Assembly: GCA_963942565.1 (NCBI GenBank) | Contig: OZ012685.1 | Span: 41,260,433-41,324,432 of the forward strand | Direction of reading: 5' to 3' | Length of the DNA: 64,000 nucleotides | Source: Maea johnstoni | Taxonomy: Eukaryota; Annelida; Polychaeta; Spionida; Magelonidae | Part shown: one piece after another, positions 25,590 through 36,298 of the stretch | Position numbering within the stretch: the first letter of the stretch is position 1 | Layout: each line of letters begins with the position of its first letter | Notes under the pieces: generated by a model | What the model was told of the DNA's origin: nothing | Seen by the model: the letters and a program-made list of their open reading frames with translations, nothing else | Database searches by the model: none | Position numbers and translations under genes: made by a program

Positions 25590-27700
25590 ACAGAACCTGG
25601 GCACCATGCAGTTGTATGTTTAGATTCAACGCATCTGGAACCTAGATTTTGCTTTGTAAAACATGGCCATCAAAGCCTATTTTAGGAGGAAATCCTCTGA
25701 CATTTCATGGGTATGTTTGGATTTACCAGCCACTTTTCACTTCTCTAACGCTTTTTGTGTTATGGAAATTTAAACCTTTTAAATGTTTGACTGTGCCATC
25801 TCCAGGGGCTGTTTTGGCGAGCTGCCTGGAAAAAAACCTAATGGGTTTATTGGCCTGAATATGAGGTCATCTGACCATGTATCAAATGAAATGAGTGAAT
25901 GTTTATTTATATGGGCCACTGGGACACAACCTAGATTTTTTTAGCAGTTTGTCTCCTGACTATGTTTTAAGAAAATTGCTGATACCTTAAAAGGTTTATG
26001 AATTATATATATTGAAATTAAGAATAGGAAAGATAGTTTGCTATGCTACAACTGAGAACACCCAGAAATACCTCTGATAAAGTATTGTTATATGTCTAAT
26101 TGTATAGACCCGTGTACCTATAATATATATGTTCTAATAGTTAAACCATGATCTACTGGAGCTAGTAAACTGTTGCCCCTCATCTAGCCATATCAGAAAA
26201 GTAGAAATCGGGAAAATGTGCTTAAGGCATCTCCAGAACAAGATTGAAATATATTACCCAATGATTACGAATATTTTGATATTTCAACTCCAGCATTATC
26301 CATTTATTTACTTTGACTGTCAATCAATATGTAATATATGTTTATGGGTAGTATATATCAAAGTATAAGTTAGTAGATTTTAGGACCACTAGCACTACCC
26401 GACCATGTACTATACCTTTTGGTGACTATCCTATCCAGATATATGTTTCCTGTCTTTAAAATGCATTCAGCTGCATCTCCTAATGGCAAGCCCAATCTAT
26501 CACTTATTGCTATCTCAGCATGTTGACAGAATCATGAAGATAGCTGATTTTGTGATGCAACAGTTAGTAATGCATGGCCTGAGATGATTAATTAAAGTCC
26601 AATTAGGTAACTGCCATTGCACGGCTGAAAAAGGTTGTGACAATCTCCAATCCAAACGGGTCAGCTTTCTAATGACTTGTTAAGTCAAGCTCTATTCAGA
26701 AACTGGTACCACATTTTGAGGAAGGTCTGTAGATGGTTTGCTGAAACTTTGCATTACTTTTAAGAGATATTGCATTAGTGAAGGATTTAGTTTATCTTTG
26801 TGTTCTGATTTCTGTTGGAATTGATGCATAAGAATTATACAAACGACTTACTTTCTTGAGATTTTTTCAAACTTCATGTACTTCCTCTATCAACTGGTAT
26901 CAATTCAAATTAATTGAAATTCAGTTGAAAAATATTGGGCAAGTGGGGAAGACAGCCCTAAGTTGAAAAACAGCACCAGGTTTTACATCAGTGTGTATAG
27001 TCATTTCAAAATTCAGGTTTGTGGAGCTATATCAGGACGCTATCATTCCAGAGTAAGATTTAATAAGTAATTTTGGTAGTTAAACTATTTAATGTGTCCT
27101 TTTCAAAGTCTTGATAGTTATTGCCTGGATGAAAAATACTTTTACAAATAGCTGTGAAATTGAGCATTGATTCAAAAATATTGAAAGAGTTTTTTCTGCG
27201 TTATGATCCACATTTTTTCTACAAGTATTTTATCAATAATTCTTTGACCTAAGAGATTTAACTGCAGTAGTCTAATAGTCTAAGATCTTTGACAGCTACC
27301 TAAATGAATTAATGGTAAAGTCTTGCAACTATACCTATACACAGCTACAATATGTGTTGATTTAGTTTACTATTAGTGGTCTGGTGGCATTTGAGGACAA
27401 AATTACTGATCTCCTCCCAACTCATCACTACAAATGTAGGGTATGTGCAAAGAATTTTGTACATAAGTTCTGCATAGGTTTCGGTGTATGTTTGTTTGTC
27501 CATAGAGGCTGCTAGCTTACCTAACCGTACACGTACAGTGTATGTATTAGGGTTCAGGGATTCTCCGATGCTGTTACGAGATATTTAATGAGTGACGTTT
27601 ATGCTTATTTGCTTGTACTGCCTTCACTCAGGCTTCTGCACTTATCATCACAACCCTCTACCCACCACCCCCACATGTAGAAGGCATCTAGCTTCCTCAT
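25590..27700. other. AT-rich stretch upstream of the putative promoter
   Basis: No repeat family seen elsewhere in the window recurs here, making this one of the cleaner stretches. From about 27400 the GC content rises towards the X-box. Confidence 0.45.
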
Positions 27701-27709
27701 CCTGATGCT

Positions 27710-27723
27710 GTTGCCATGGTAAC
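27710..27723. promoter_or_regulatory. RFX X-box-like palindrome
   Basis: GTTGCCATGGTAAC matches the RFX consensus GTNRCC-N2-RGYAAC on both halves and is nearly a perfect palindrome. It sits at the 5' edge of the GC-rich putative first exon, where X-boxes of RFX-controlled genes, often ciliary, are usually found. The motif is seen directly; its use as a promoter element is inferred. Confidence 0.5.
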
Positions 27724-28000
27724 AACGAGGAGGAGGGACCGAGAGTTTCTGCGGGCAGGGGGCCTTATTGTAGTTGAAGAGCGAAGATCTGGCAATGATC
27801 GTCAGTGTATCGCTGCTGGAGCAATAAACGAGAAAGGAATTTCATTTTACAGTTGGAAGGATCTGCCGTGGGGTTGGGCTGGCTTGTTGTCTACTCGGAG
27901 ATCTTGCTCCTGAAACTGTGACTTTTTGGCATCTGTTAGGACATTTTCTTTTCGATTTCGGTCAGATATGTCTAATACTATGTTTCTACACCCTCGGTGG
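27724..28000 (+). CDS. Candidate first exon (5' UTR plus 11 codons)
   Basis: This stretch is clearly richer in G, C and CG than its surroundings. It ends at a consensus donor, CGGTGG followed by GTAAGT at 28001. An ATG at 27968 gives 11 codons (MSNTMFLHPRW) that reach the donor in phase 0. A competing 65-codon frame starts at 27716 inside the X-box and stops at 27911; it could be an upstream ORF or noise. The 22-codon candidate exon at 34499 would continue the short frame in phase 0. The gene is not recognised. No transcript evidence is available, so this remains an inference from composition, the donor and phase. Confidence 0.33.
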
Positions 28001-29104
28001 GTAAGTACAACCTCATTTTTGTTAAAGTTTGTGATCTACTGATAATCAAGGTATTTACCATAAGTGGTCTGTCATAGACTTTCTAGACATAAGGATATCA
28101 CTAATATCACTATGCTTTAAGATAAGCCCTATTTGTTAGAAAATGAAAAAAGAATAATTAGAAACATTTTTCGGAATATTCATAAAGGTTATGAAAGCCT
28201 TTGGTCACTTTTGGTGTAGTTTCAAGTATGATACTTCTGTCATTTGCAGGCTGATTAGTAAGAGGATAAGATTAAAACTGCTACTTGACAGTTAGTTTTG
28301 AAGCAGATTGCATTTATTTGCTAGATAACATTTGCACCTTCTATGAAAATGTACCTGTACATGTCATTATAGATTATTGCAATATAATATTTATCAAATT
28401 TGCTGCAATTAAGCATTTTTTGTTAGCTGAAAAGCTATCACCAGTTAGTGATATCTGGAGGACCACTATATGGCAGACTTTGCTTAACATTGGCTTTATG
28501 ATGTTTTGATTCTTGAGAGCATTTAATAGATAAAAATCATCATACTGCACATGAGAAGTGCTAGATATTTTCATGAAATCAATTCTGAAGAAGAACTCTC
28601 TAGTATGAAATTTTGGTCAATAAGAATACTCAGATTGCATGGCAGCTGCCCCACTCTCTATTATAAAAACATATCATATATTAGATAAACACCAGTGGCT
28701 GTTATTATGATATTGAGATAGCGATGATTAACTTATGCAAGATTTTTCTGCTGTGTGGGTTCACTGATTAGTGATATGTCAAATCGAAATGCATAACAAC
28801 ATCTGATTTAGAGCTTAGGTGTACCTTAAAGGGGAAATGTTGCACTGTGTCCACTTATGATAAAGATAGATGTATATATTTCAAACATAAATGTTAAGGT
28901 GTGCCTTCTTAATGTATATTTCTGTGTGTACTTTCTAGTGTAAATGTATCACTGTTCCTACCTGTGATATACAAGCTATGCATATTTTCTAAGAGAATTG
29001 TTGAATTGTATTTACTCATGTATAAATGTGTGCATTTTCTATGTTTTTGTTACATTATGCAACTTTTTTTCCCAAGGGGGCATGTAACCTATACTAGATA
29101 TTAA

Positions 29105-29302
29105 CCCTTATACTACTTGTGGCTAATTTGACCATTACCAAAATGATACAAAAAACCTAAAAAGATGACTGAGATCCTGGAACATGGGTACTCATCTGAG
29201 AGTACTCAGTTAGAGCTATCCAATGAATACCAACATGACAGGGTTTTAAAAATCTTTTGAGTCCTTGTGCTTTGGATGAGAATAGCCTCAGCATTTCAAG
29301 GG
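29105..29302 (+). mobile_element. TTAA-A MITE, copy 3
   Basis: Full-length copy. The left flank is TTAA; the right flank has decayed to TTCA. A CAGGGCTC-type element begins 22 bp further on. Confidence 0.78.
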
Positions 29303-29324
29303 TTCAGTGCCTACTGTTATTCTC

Positions 29325-29671
29325 CAGGGCTCGACATTGGTGCTTGCCCCATTGCCCCGGGCAAGTAGAATTTGTAAATTATAGCTGTGGGGCAGGTGAA
29401 AACTGCATCTTACTTGCCCAACTGGGAAAGTATGCTTTGTATATTTCAGGTTTACTTTTGAGAATGTGGGCAAGTTTCATGGTCTGGCATCCAAGCTTGT
29501 CCTTGAAAATATGCTTTCACATGCCAGAACCATGTTCTACTGGGTTTTAAATGAAATATTATCAAACATACAAATTTTCAAGGGCAAGTGAAAGTTGGAG
29601 TAGGGCAAGTGAAAATTGAATCTCACTTGCCCTACGGGGCAAGTTGCTGCAAAATTTAACGTTGTGCCCTG
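29325..29671. mobile_element. CAGGGCTC-type MITE with 5-bp duplication TTCTC
   Basis: Ends CAGGGCTCGACATT and TTTAACGTTGTGCCCTG; TTCTC at 29320-29324 and 29672-29676. The internal word is CTTGCCC / GGGCAAGT, repeated about eight times in both orientations. Short open frames across it are by-products. Confidence 0.82.
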
Positions 29672-30954
29672 TTCTCCATTGCATTATTCCTTATATTTGA
29701 AAAATGTGACAGTCAGTTGGCAATCCCTCACAGTGTGACTGACCCCCCTTCCCATTGAGCGGAGAATCCTCCTGGTCGCAAGTAAACATTTGGCACCCTC
29801 TTCATATTGCCTGGTAGGAATCTGGAGACTTTCCTGAGCGATGTAGGTTACGTAACGCACCCTCCTCCATCTGTGGGCACGAGTTAGGGTGTTCATCCGT
29901 CTAGCTGCCCGGTGTTATTACATGGCCGGGCAGGGGCAGCGGAGATTCTAGATGTGTGTAATCTGTGAAAACACGGCCAGCCTTCAGTGAGACTTATTGG
30001 AAACAGATCACACTACGTTGGTTACAGGATTCTACACATTCTCTCTGCCGACAGTGGTGGTAGTAAAAATGTCCACCTTGGAGCTCTACATAATAGAGCA
30101 TGTATCTATCATATAAGACATGTGTTTGTAGGAAGGGTGCCATGCTGCTCTGAGAAATATGTTTAGGAGATTTAGTGGTTCTGGAGATGTTTGATGTGTC
30201 TATGTAAATATATGGGGAATTTTGTGTAGGATCAAATAATAAAAACTTCTGTTCAGCTCAATACAGAAAAGCCTTACAATTCATGTTTCGAACAGCATAC
30301 ATTACTGGTAACTTACTCACTAAAATGCCTTGAGCCATATTCAAACCTACAGGATCCACGTCATCAAACCCATAAGCACTATCATTGAAAAAACATCCTG
30401 TGAAGAGAATTTCTTCTTGAGGCATTTTTTTCTATCTTTGCTCCATCCAATTGCTGGTGAATTTCTAGCTGTGCCTGCCATGCCCACGAGGCACATCTTT
30501 TCATGTATATTTTTCCATGTCCTGCTCAATATTTTAACCCATTAATGCTATGTGTATGTTCAGGTTTTCTGACTAGGAAATTGAGACATTGAGTAGACGT
30601 CAAATCTCATACCTTAAATCATCAACATGTTGACTTATTTTGCTTGGGCCTAGGATGTCATTATTTATTCACATTATTCCTTGTTAGAAATGAACTATAG
30701 GTAATCTCCCTTACCTCGGAATCACCTACCTCTGATTGTTACATATCCTGGACAAAAGCACTGGTCAATCATCTTCTTAATGTAACTCAGATTTCTGTTA
30801 CCTCAGAGATATTTGCTTGGTCCTTATTTACCCAAGCTTAGGGATGTTAGCTGTATTTCACTAAAGCTATACCTCTATCTACCAGGGAATACCAGTATAG
30901 TAAATAGAATCTGTATATATCAAGCATTCAGGGGTAACTGAAAAGTTCTCAATG

Positions 30955-31136
30955 CACCTGAAGCTAGGTGCTGATTGCACAGATAGTTGCACGACTGTTG
31001 TGCAATTATTGGACCTATTGGAGATTCGACAGAATCGCAGCCAATTCACGAATCAATTTGCAAATTGGCTGCGACTGAAAATAGGCAAAAAGATCACATG
31101 CAATCCACTTTTTAGTTGCATAATCGCATGCAACTA
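30955..31136. repeat. Cluster of four consecutive hairpins
   Basis: In order: CACCT...AGGTG (30955-30970); TTGCAC...GTGCAA (30987-31005); TCGCAGCCAATT...AATTGGCTGCGA (31035-31074, 12-bp arms); TAGTTGCAT...ATGCAACTA (31113-31136). It may be a foldback-type mobile element, but no outer ends were found. Confidence 0.6.
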
Positions 31137-31398
31137 TCGTGTAATTATTGCAAGACTCTGAGATTTCTGCAAAATTCAGATTCCTACGATTATCTCCCCC
31201 CAATGTGACCTACACATAAGAAAACTATATGTTTGATATTTTGATTGAATTAAAAGGTCTCTAATTTTCAACTTGCCAGTGAGAGAGATGAATAAGGCAT
31301 GATACGTGGGTACTTGAAAGGTCACAAGTCAAACATCAACAAAGTGACATTTAACTTTTGGTTTGCAATAGAACTACTATATGTACCTAAGATTTAAA

Positions 31399-31603
31399 CC
31401 CTTAAGCTGCTGGTGGCTTATTTGGCCAGCACAAAATGATGCAAAAATCCTGAAAAATTACCGAAACCCTGGCAAATGGGTACTCATATGAGAGTACTCA
31501 GCGAGGGCTATCCAATGAGTACCAACATGACAAGGTTTAGATGAAATTCAAAAATCTTTGCGTTTTTGTGCTTTGGATGAAAGTAGCCTCAGCATCAGAA
31601 GGG
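31399..31603 (+). mobile_element. TTAA-A MITE, copy 4
   Basis: Full-length copy with TTAA on both sides (one extra A separates the left TTAA from CCC). The central hairpin is present as GTACTCATATGAGAGTAC. Confidence 0.78.
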
Positions 31604-32070
31604 TTAAAGGAGGGGCATGTTGAAGGTTCTGATTTTTGTTGAAAGTTGCGATGTTTGATGAGCTCTTCAGCACAGCATGGGCATGTATCAATGGTGAATA
31701 TGTTGCAGTTGTAGTCCTTAGGAAAAGCTGAATGAACACACTTCAAAGCATTCCACGAAAACTGCCCTGTTGGTGGTGCTCTACAATAGCTGCCAAGGAT
31801 GTGTGTATCCTTAGGGCTTGCAAATCTGGCCATTTTCTTTTTTCTAGAGACTCGTAACTTGACTGAGCTTTTTTATCAAGCTTGTGTTTGATTCCAATAT
31901 GCCTGTACAGTTCAGTTCCAATTTTACTGCTATATAAGAAGTGATTTTCACCAAGCCAAGGGCTGAATGCAGTCCAAATAGTCTCTGAAATCAGTGCCCT
32001 AATTAGGAAGCTACATCAAAGGCTTAGGGGTCTAAGGCATTGATCACCAACTCTTTGTTATGTCTTACCA

Positions 32071-32350
32071 CAAATGTCGATCATTGGATACGCAACCTCA
32101 CTTAAAAGCCTGGACATAACTCATAGTCCCGATGTTGACAAGAACTGCTCAAGAGGTGTGTTCTGCGCATGTTGGTGCGCAACTAACTAACTCTATAATG
32201 TAAATGATACGATAGCCTTCATTCGTCTTTGTCTCCTAGTGACGTCACATTGACACTATATTTGGTGAGATTATGTGTGTCCAGGACTTTGTATAGGTCC
32301 TTAGTCAATGACAATTAGTCTCTGGCGCCCAAACCATGTGTTTATTCATC
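32071..32350 (-). repeat. Dispersed repeat K, copy 2
   Basis: Minus-strand copy running from GATGAATAAACACATGG to GATCGACATTTGTGGT. Confidence 0.58.
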
Positions 32351-32598
32351 TAATAAGGTCTCACACAATATCTGGAGTTAGATTTCTACTTGAGGCAGGC
32401 CAATTACGGGCTGCCTGTGAGTTAAGGAGCAATTATCACTGAAAACTTGAGTTTGCTGCAGCACTAACAACTAGCTTGTTTTAATTTTGCCTAGAATGGC
32501 AGAAAAAGTGATGATAATCAAATCCTTTTCTTTCGTTCCACCTTCCCATTTGCAGAGAGTGAGTTAGATTTCCCATATATCACCGGTTAACCCACCGC

Positions 32599-32625
32599 CC
32601 CCCCCCCCCCAAAAAAAAAAAAAAG
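32599..32625. repeat. C run followed by A run
   Basis: CCGCC, then about 13 C, then about 14 A. It may be a mobile-element tail, but nothing recognisable precedes it. Confidence 0.7.
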
Positions 32626-32949
32626 ATTGGTAATTTCAATTATTCCATCCATATTCTCTCTTCCTTATTACTTCCTAGAGTTCCTAGTTTAATCTCTACC
32701 AATAGAAAATATCTCTAAATGTAGGGAATCTTTTGGCCAGAAAATTTTGTTGAAAAATATTTTAGGGACCATCATGTTGTGCTTGTTGTGATTAGAATTG
32801 TTTTTTGAACATTTTTCATGTGGCACTTATTGGTCAAAAAAGTATTCCACTAAAATGATTAAGACCTTTTCTTGGACTATTTTGTGAAATCCACTATGAA
32901 GATACAGAAAGCCACTCTTAAAATACAATCATGTAAATAAACACCATTT

Positions 32950-33075
32950 ATAGGTCAGTTTTGCTTTTCGTCACTTTTTCTGCCATATTGTGGCTATAAG
33001 TAGGGACTAGCCAGTTGTAACTGGTGGAGGAAACTGGAGTACCCGATGAAAACCATCGCCTAACCCCAACCTATT
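32950..33075 (-). mobile_element. SINE fragment, central and 3' part
   Basis: On the minus strand this reads GGGTACTCCAGTTTCCTCC, then an ACTGGCTAGT word, then GGCAGAAAAAGTGACGAAAA, parallel to the central and 3' parts of the SINE at 1332-1573. The tRNA-like head is missing. Confidence 0.6.
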
Positions 33076-34141
33076 AGGTCAAATATCTTATTAGTTGTAA
33101 TTAGAAATTCACAGAGTTGTTCTATAAGATGTAAACAAGGTATTCAGATCTTATATGTAGAGATCTCTGGGGCAGCACAATCATGAAAATATTCATCATT
33201 AGCTGAAATTTCTTTGGTAGCAATTTGAAGTTCCTGGGGTAGTTCTATGAAATGTGAAAAGGGTATAGAGATCTGAACTGTAGAATTCGTAAGGGCAGCA
33301 CCTCATTTCCAAAGCCATATGGTAGTGTTCAGTAGTGCTGTCGGAGATGGAAAAACTGACTTGCCGCTTTATCATGGTGTCACTTGCTTTGTAAACAAAT
33401 ACAACGAGGGATACTTTAGAAGACGTCTGGTGAGGATTAAGTCTCAAACTTACCAGATACTTTTGACAGGATAGCAAAAACTACACATTTTCTACTGGCC
33501 TCTAGGGGGGAATTGGGGTAAGGTGAAGAATTGGGAAGTTTGGTTGTCTATTTTGGGAAGCAGGATGGTGGTGGTGGTGGTGTACAATATAATTTGGAAT
33601 GTGAATGGATTTTACATGCTGTGAACTTCTCACATACTATTTCTTTTTTTGCCTGAATCCTTGAATACCCTTGAATTTCTTAGTTCTCTAACAGAATTTT
33701 AATCTCATCCCTTTTATTACTAACACCTCATAATTTTAATATCACATCTGAATCCCACCTAACACTTATCTCTCAACCACTTGAATCTTTTATTCTGAAT
33801 CTTTCTAGATTTAGATATCTCAGTTTACTACATTCATTAAAATCCAAATCCCTCCCTAACTTACTACTCTTATTCTCCTAGCTATACTTTTGATTGAAAT
33901 AGCAGGGTCAAAAAAGGTAGAACAAGTTTTAGACTGGTTTCAAAATAATAAATAGGAAGCGATCCAACAGTGTCAAATCACATGCCACAGTTGGAATATC
34001 AAAATATCAAATACATGATAAATTCATTTCAGTCTTATTTCGGGCATGGTTATAATGCATCTTTTTTTTCATTTCTTATGGGTCGTTAATTCTATTTTTG
34101 TATTTTAATGCCCATAGCAGCCAATACCTGACCAGTTATGA

Positions 34142-34243
34142 CAGCGCTCACTCCACGCCTAATCCGGGCGCCTAGCTTTTTGGGAGAAAAATCTTCTAGC
34201 TGCCCTTCGAGCACCTAGAAGATTTTCTTAAGGGTGAACCCTG
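34142..34243. mobile_element. Short CAGGGCTC-type MITE
   Basis: Ends CAGCGCTCAC and GGTGAACCCTG; flanks TATGA and TATGT (4 of 5 identical). Inside, CTTCTAG and CTAGAAG face each other. Weaker than the other four. Confidence 0.55.
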
Positions 34244-34253
34244 TATGTGATAT

Positions 34254-34370
34254 CTCTCTAGCAAAAAATCTTTTTTCAAAAAGTATTTTTACATTTTATG
34301 ATCGATTTGAATGCTATTTACGAAAGTAGGTCTATATGACACTTGTCATGCAGATCTCCAAGCATGAATA
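34254..34370 (-). mobile_element. TTAA-B MITE fragment
   Basis: On the minus strand, CATGCTTGGAGATC and TGACAAGTGTCAT match the left arm of the copies at 5540 and 55510. The remainder is degenerate. Confidence 0.5.
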
Positions 34371-34498
34371 AGTTGAAGGAAGTTTTACAACAGTAAAATG
34401 TTGCATATGAAGCATTTCAATATGAAGTACAACGTGTATAGTATTTTCATTGTATATCTTATTCAACATTGTCTAACAAGTTCTGTTATTTCTTATAG

Positions 34499-34564
34499 GT
34501 AAGTGCCGACAGCTCTAAGAGCTCAAACTTTCCCAGGAAGCGTTACAGAACCAGGGACATGAAG
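34499..34564 (+). CDS. Candidate 66-nt recursive-splicing-type exon
   Basis: The acceptor tract TTCTGTTATTTCTTATAG ends at 34498. The exon then begins GTAAGTGCC and ends CATGAAG before a GTAGGG donor at 34565. It is 22 codons long in phase 0, with no stop, encoding a basic peptide (VSADSSKSS, then RKRYRTRD). The GTAAGT directly after the AG would recreate a donor after the first splicing step, which is the layout of recursive-splicing exons. Its phase fits the putative first exon ending at 28000. The protein family is not recognised. Confidence 0.38.
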
Positions 34565-34622
34565 GTAGGGTCATGTCCATCATAGTTCTTTGCTTTACCA
34601 ATACTTTATTACTTTTCAGTAA

Positions 34623-34851
34623 GGCCTAAAAAAGTTGTTTGTTTCCTGTAACCCTACCCTAACAAGTTGTTATCCAATAAAATCCCTACCCTAAAGTTTT
34701 TTCTGCCCTCCCAACTTCCAATCAACGTAAAACATACATGAAACACACATTTTTGACCAAGAAAATAATGCAAAATAAAAAGTTTTACCGACCTACCTAG
34801 CCTATTTATTTTCAGACCGTTACAGGAGACAAACAATATTTTTTCTTGGCC
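34623..34851. mobile_element. Harbinger-like MITE, family G, copy 2
   Basis: Same family as 11582-11805, opposite orientation inside, 3-bp duplication TAA (34620-34622, 34852-34854). Confidence 0.8.
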
Positions 34852-35360
34852 TAATCTAGTATAGGCCTTTAGGGCTGTAACAAATCACTTATCACTACTC
34901 CAGGGCAAATGATAGATTGATAAAGGCTTTTTGTGTCAATTCCATAAAAAGATGACATACATAATTTGAGATGAAGTAGATTTTTGATATTGTCTATTTT
35001 TCTCATACATTACATCAATAATGGATGGTGTGGAAAACTTGATTACTTTAGTATACTGGATGACCTCAAATCACGGTTAAGTTACACATGTGCCTCAAGT
35101 CAATATCATACTCTGTAAAGTGAAAGATTATGAGGAAGGGTTTTGCGTGTCCCTTCATTTTTATTCATGAATCAAACAAACAAAATAAAACACATTTACC
35201 ACAAAATGTCTATTTTGTCAAGACTCTTTGACAGCGTTTTGGAAAGGGGGTGATATTTTAGTATTTAACTGTGCCATGATACTTTATGACTGGCAAATAT
35301 AATCAAATACATGTAGCATTGTTAATGTTATGTGTGGTAAATATTTCCATACAGCACTGG

Positions 35361-35605
35361 CAGGGTGCAACATATAGGTTGCAAAACAATATTTTCTTAA
35401 TGGGGCAAGCTGCCCCTAACGTTGACTTGCCCCGCCAGCACTTACACTTGCCCTGCGACTCTGTTAAGGTGAGATTGCATGGACTTTCCCAAAACATTAC
35501 ATGCCAAGCAGGGCAAGTCAGGGTCTTATACCGCTTGCCCCATTGCCGCTTTTTGCCAAATTCACTTGCAACTTGCAATGGGGCAAGTGGTTATGTTGCA
35601 CTCTG
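35361..35605. mobile_element. CAGGGCTC-type MITE with 5-bp duplication ACTGG
   Basis: Ends CAGGGTGCAACATA and TATGTTGCACTCTG; ACTGG at 35356-35360 and 35606-35610. It shares the CACTTGCCC / GGGCAAGT word with the element at 29325, so these two form a subgroup. Open frames on both strands here are repeat-derived. Confidence 0.8.
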
Positions 35606-35657
35606 ACTGGTTAGAATTTATCCTCCTACACCTTATCTTAAGGACCAAAGTAATGCC

Positions 35658-35880
35658 AGGTTATGCTTCCTAGGAAGACGTGCCTGCATTCTAGGCTAGC
35701 TGGGGAGTCGCAGTTAAAGGGTGGATGTGGAAGGGAGCTGGGCAGGTTATGTTTCCTAGGAAGACGTGCTTGCATTCTAGGCTAGCAGGGGAAACGCAGT
35801 TAAAGGGTTGATGTGAAAGGGAGCTGGGTAGGTTATGTTTCCTTGAAGTGCTTGCTTTCTTGCTCCCTGGGAAGTGGTAG
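35658..35880 (+). repeat. 86-bp tandem repeat, interrupted by TTAA-A copy 5
   Basis: AGGTTATGYTTCCTAGGAAG begins units at 35658 and 35744; a third, trimmed unit begins at 35830. Its remainder, TTAAAGGGTTGATG, lies at 36089 beyond the MITE. Confidence 0.85.
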
Positions 35881-35884
35881 TTAA

Positions 35885-36088
35885 CCCTTATGCTGCTGGT
35901 GGCTAATTTTGCCATTACAAAATAATGCAAAAAACCTGAAAATGACCGAATCCCTGACACATGGGTACTCATCTGAGAGTACTCAGCGAGAGCTTTCCAA
36001 TGAATACTAACATTACAGGGTTTAGATGGTTTCCAGAAACCTTTGCGTCCTAGTACTTTGGACGAAAGTAGCCTCAGCATTGGAAGGG
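35885..36088 (+). mobile_element. TTAA-A MITE, copy 5, inside an 86-bp tandem repeat
   Basis: Full-length, with perfect TTAA duplications (35881-35884, 36089-36092). It interrupts the third unit of the tandem array that starts at 35658. Units 1 and 2 keep the unfilled site CAGTTAAAGGG at 35711 and 35797, so the insertion and its 4-bp duplication are shown by comparison within the window. Confidence 0.88.
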
Positions 36089-36193
36089 TTAAAGGGTTGA
36101 TGTAGGAGGTAGCTGTAAGGCATTAAGGACATGTACCGCTGCCACCCAGGATGAGACCTGCTGCTGCTGCTGCCTTATCGTTTAGGAGATCAG

Positions 36194-36298
36194 CTGTGTG
36201 AGGCCTTGAGGGATTCTGACCAGCAAGCTGGGCTCCACAACCACTCCAATGACTTCATCTCCATTAGCCTGAAAGGTCAAAGGTCAGAGGTCATCTAG
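36194..36298 (+). CDS. Low-confidence candidate exon
   Basis: After CTGCTGCTGCTGCCTTATCGTTTAG there are two possible acceptors, at 36185 and 36193. From 36194 a phase-0 frame reads LCEALRDSDQQAGLHNHSND and on through FISISLK to TAG at 36296-36298. The composition looks more protein-like than the surrounding sequence, and the phase would follow the 34499 exon. Against it, no good donor is seen, so it could only be a terminal exon, and its end overlaps an AGGTCA repeat. It may be chance. Confidence 0.2.
   Translation: MCEALRDSDQQAGLHNHSNDFISISLKGQRSEVI
36274..36293 (+). promoter_or_regulatory. Triple AGGTCA direct repeat (DR1-DR1)
   Basis: Three AGGTCA hexamers follow each other with 1-bp spacers (A, then G). 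Two AGGTCA copies spaced by one base form the DR1 element bound by HNF4, RXR or COUP-TF-type nuclear receptors. Occupancy cannot be judged from sequence. Confidence 0.42.

Noticed and set aside
35286-35673. Overlapping frames of 64-106 codons
   Set aside because: They coincide with a CAGGGCTC-type MITE with 5-bp duplication and its repeated CTTGCCC words.
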